Source: CAYWMY01 sp046352935 | GTDB taxonomy: Bacteria > Pseudomonadota > Gammaproteobacteria > Steroidobacterales > Steroidobacteraceae | NCBI GenBank assembly: GCA_046352935.1 | Contig: JAXMGR010000001.1 | Coordinates: forward strand, 186,001-250,000 | DNA: 64,000 bases | Reading direction: 5' to 3' | In this document: positions 62,226 through 64,000 of the stretch, piece by piece | How the letters are laid out: each line of letters opens with the position of its first letter | Numbering within the stretch: the stretch's first letter is position 1 | The notes under the pieces: model-generated | The model's database searches: none | What the model was told of the DNA's origin: nothing | The model's input: the letters and a program-made list of their open reading frames with translations, nothing else | Program-made: the position numbers and the translations under genes

Positions 62226-64000
62226 ATGACGCATGATCCATCGACAGTCCGGGATCCTTTCGACCTGCCGGCGCTGCTCGACGACGCGGTCGACGTCGCG
62301 CTGTCGTCCGATGAGCCGGCGGCACTTGTGGACTGGCTGTGCGCGAACCTTGCGTTCTACGCGGCGGAAGGATCCCAGTTCGCGACGGATCCCGAGCTGC
62401 GGCGCGCGTTCGCCTTCGGCTTCGGCCGGGCGATGTGGAATGCGTTGCCGCTGCCCGGCAACGGCTTCCGGCCGGCGCCGGTGCCGGAGCCAGGCCGCAA
62501 CGACCCCTGTCCGTGCGGTTCCGGTCGCAAGTACAAGCAGTGCTGCCAGCGCCTGCCGCCCCTCGGCATCGTGACAGCGCCCATGCTGTGGCCATCGGTG
62601 CTGCGTGCGCTCGAAGGTCTCGATCGTGCGGCCGCGCTGGACAGCCGGCAGCTGCCGCGCGAGGCGCTGCACGAGTTCCTGTCCGGAGAGCTGGAGGCGG
62701 GTCGCGCGGCGGAGGTGATCGCGCTGCTGGAGCCGCGCTTCGGCGATCCGCCGGCTGCGACGGACGAACTCGCGGCCGACCTGCTGGACCTGCTTTGCGA
62801 TGCCTATGACTGCGCGAACACGGGAAGGCGTCGAAAGCGCAGGGTGCTCGATCGTCTCTGCGCGCTGTCGGCGCGATCACCGTTGCGCGCCGGGGCCCAG
62901 CAGCGGCTGGCTGCGATCGCGATGGACGAGGGCAGGGCGGACCGCGCCTGGGACCTGTTCCGTGAGGCGCAGCGGAGCAATCCGGACGATCCGTCACTCG
63001 GAATCCTGGAGGTGCAGCTGCTGTACTCCGAGGGTCGCCTCGACGAAGTCCGCTCCCGCGCCGCCTTTCATCGTGCACAACTGCAGCGGCGCGACGGTGC
63101 GGAGGACACGCACGCAGTCGAGTTCTTCGATCGCATGGCCCGGGACCCGACGCGGGCCATGTCCGACGTGGTGCTGCAGATGGAGGGCGGAGGTGCTGCG
63201 CTCGCGGAATGGCTGGACCGCGTCCGCGACCGGCCGCTGCCGGCGTACCGACCGGTAGCGGATCGGTTCGCCGGGCCCGGGAGTGTCGGCGACTCGGTGA
63301 CCCGCAGTCTGCGCCAGCTGGGCCTGACGGGGGCGGCGCTGGATCGGGCACGCGACGATGCTCTGGCGGAGCTGGAACGGCTGACGACGGATGACGCACG
63401 GGTCGATGCCGGCAGCGAACTCCGCGGGCCGGATGATGCCGATCTGTCACCTGCGCCGGATGGAGCCGTGCTGCAGGCGCCGGAGACCTTGTCGACGGTG
63501 GAAGCCAAATGGCGAGAGCTGTTCCCGCTGCCGAAGCCGTTCTCGGTGCATCCACTGCCCCGGGACGACAGCGGTGTCTGGGATGAAGAGGTCGAGTCGG
63601 CGTGGATGGGTTTCCTCGATGCGCACCCGGAGGCCTTCGACAGCCTCGACATCCTGGACGATCTGACGAGCGCCGTGTTCCTGCATCCCGGCGCGGAGCA
63701 CGAGGCGCTGCTCGATCGTCTCGCTGCGCCGTTGCTCACCCGCAGCTGCGCCGTCGTCGATGCCGTGCTCGCGGCCTCACCGGAGGTGGCGCTTCCCTGG
63801 GTGCTGACCGACAACCGCCCGGCACTGCGCGCGCTGATGCGCGAGTTCGAGCGGCAGCGCGCGGCGGGCCGGGACACGGCGGCCATGACGCGCGCCGCGC
63901 AGATGCTGGCGCTCAATCCAGGCGACAATCACGGTGTCCGCTTCGTCCTCGCCTGCCACCACCTGACTTCCGGCTGCCCGCAGCGCTGCATCGAGCTGAC
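62226..64000 (+). CDS. SEC-C motif and TPR-like protein, running off the window
   Basis: An open frame of at least 591 codons from ATG 62226 with no stop before the window end. Near residue 97 it has the SEC-C zinc motif GRNDPCPCGSGRKYKQCC, found at the end of SecA and in many stand-alone proteins. The remainder is helical, with TPR-like repeats (GRADRAWDLFREAQRSNPDDPSLGILEVQLLYSEGRLDEV, residues about 235-275). SEC-C binds Zn2+ and often ribosomes or nucleic acid. It starts 12 bases after hsdR, so it may belong to the restriction island transcript. Its function is unknown. Confidence 0.8.
   Translation, partial: MTHDPSTVRDPFDLPALLDDAVDVALSSDEPAALVDWLCANLAFYAAEGSQFATDPELRRAFAFGFGRAMWNALPLPGNGFRPAPVPEPGRNDPCPCGSGRKYKQCCQRLPPLGIVTAPMLWPSVLRALEGLDRAAALDSRQLPREALHEFLSGELEAGRAAEVIALLEPRFGDPPAATDELAADLLDLLCDAYDCANTGRRRKRRVLDRLCALSARSPLRAGAQQRLAAIAMDEGRADRAWDLFREAQRSNPDDPSLGILEVQLLYSEGRLDEVRSRAAFHRAQLQRRDGAEDTHAVEFFDRMARDPTRAMSDVVLQMEGGGAALAEWLDRVRDRPLPAYRPVADRFAGPGSVGDSVTRSLRQLGLTGAALDRARDDALAELERLTTDDARVDAGSELRGPDDADLSPAPDGAVLQAPETLSTVEAKWRELFPLPKPFSVHPLPRDDSGVWDEEVESAWMGFLDAHPEAFDSLDILDDLTSAVFLHPGAEHEALLDRLAAPLLTRSCAVVDAVLAASPEVALPWVLTDNRPALRALMREFERQRAAGRDTAAMTRAAQMLALNPGDNHGVRFVLACHHLTSGCPQRCIEL

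Noticed and set aside
58851..62672. A 1273-codon open frame on the minus strand opposite hsdR
   Set aside because: It is antisense to an obvious HsdR, is rich in Arg, His, Asp and Gln from shifted GC codons, and shows no domain. High-GC genes commonly leave the opposite frame open.

Overview
The window is high-GC DNA from a chromosome, most likely of a gammaproteobacterium near the Xanthomonadales, Steroidobacterales or Chromatiales. The clues are UbiD and UbiK, the polA / engB / cytochrome c4 / dsbA neighbourhood, LptM beside argH, AlgZ/AlgR-type regulators near hemC-hemD, RhlE, ComM and Feo. Genus cannot be read from sequence alone. There is no rRNA, CRISPR or prophage. One tRNA is present, tRNA-Arg(CCG).

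Layout. 1-2.8 kb: DUF3293, VOC and class III aminotransferase genes. 2.8-9.5 kb (minus strand): a feoA-feoB-small Cys-rich protein operon that runs without a real gap into a MacB-like ABC ATPase, a two-module FtsX permease and an HlyD adaptor. A Fur-box-like site lies at its head. 9.6-16.6 kb (plus strand): a tightly coupled operon with a small helix subunit, a CuA subunit, a B-type heme-copper catalytic subunit, SCO, a cytochrome b / ferredoxin / FlpD fusion, bacteriohemerythrin and a second SCO. An FNR-type dyad sits at about -41.5. The catalytic subunit keeps all metal-ligand histidines but has Gln where oxidases have the cross-linked Tyr, so nitric oxide reduction is more likely than oxygen reduction. 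16.7-22.2 kb: PspC, an ABC-2 exporter set, ubiD and a histidine phosphatase. 22.3-29.5 kb: an epimerase, hemD, hemC, a bactofilin-like membrane protein, LytTR regulator, sensor kinase, a 3-hydroxyisobutyrate-dehydrogenase-like enzyme and a DUF4124 protein.

29.6-39.4 kb: amtB followed by glnK with a sigma-54-like promoter, ubiK whose stop codon is the end of a 179-bp MITE-like palindrome, comM, cytochrome c5, tRNA-Arg, rhlE, corA, a lipoprotein DsbA, cytochrome c4 and engB. 39.4-50.9 kb (minus strand): argR, argG, an unrecognised P-loop protein, argC, argD, an argF'-type transcarbamylase, argB, argH, lptM and polA. The gene order recalls the Bacteroidota arginine cluster. The transcarbamylase has unusual active-site residues, and no argA, argJ or argE is present. 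Tandem ARG-box-like dyads cover the argR promoter.

51.3-62.2 kb: a type I restriction-modification island, hsdM-hsdS-(RloC-like ATPase)-(AlbA_2/Schlafen-like)-hsdR. The stretch from about 54.1 to 58.9 kb is full of single-base indels, so hsdS and the two accessory genes are broken as written and hsdR is shifted near its start. Either the island is decaying or the sequence is locally poor. A SEC-C-motif protein runs off the right end.
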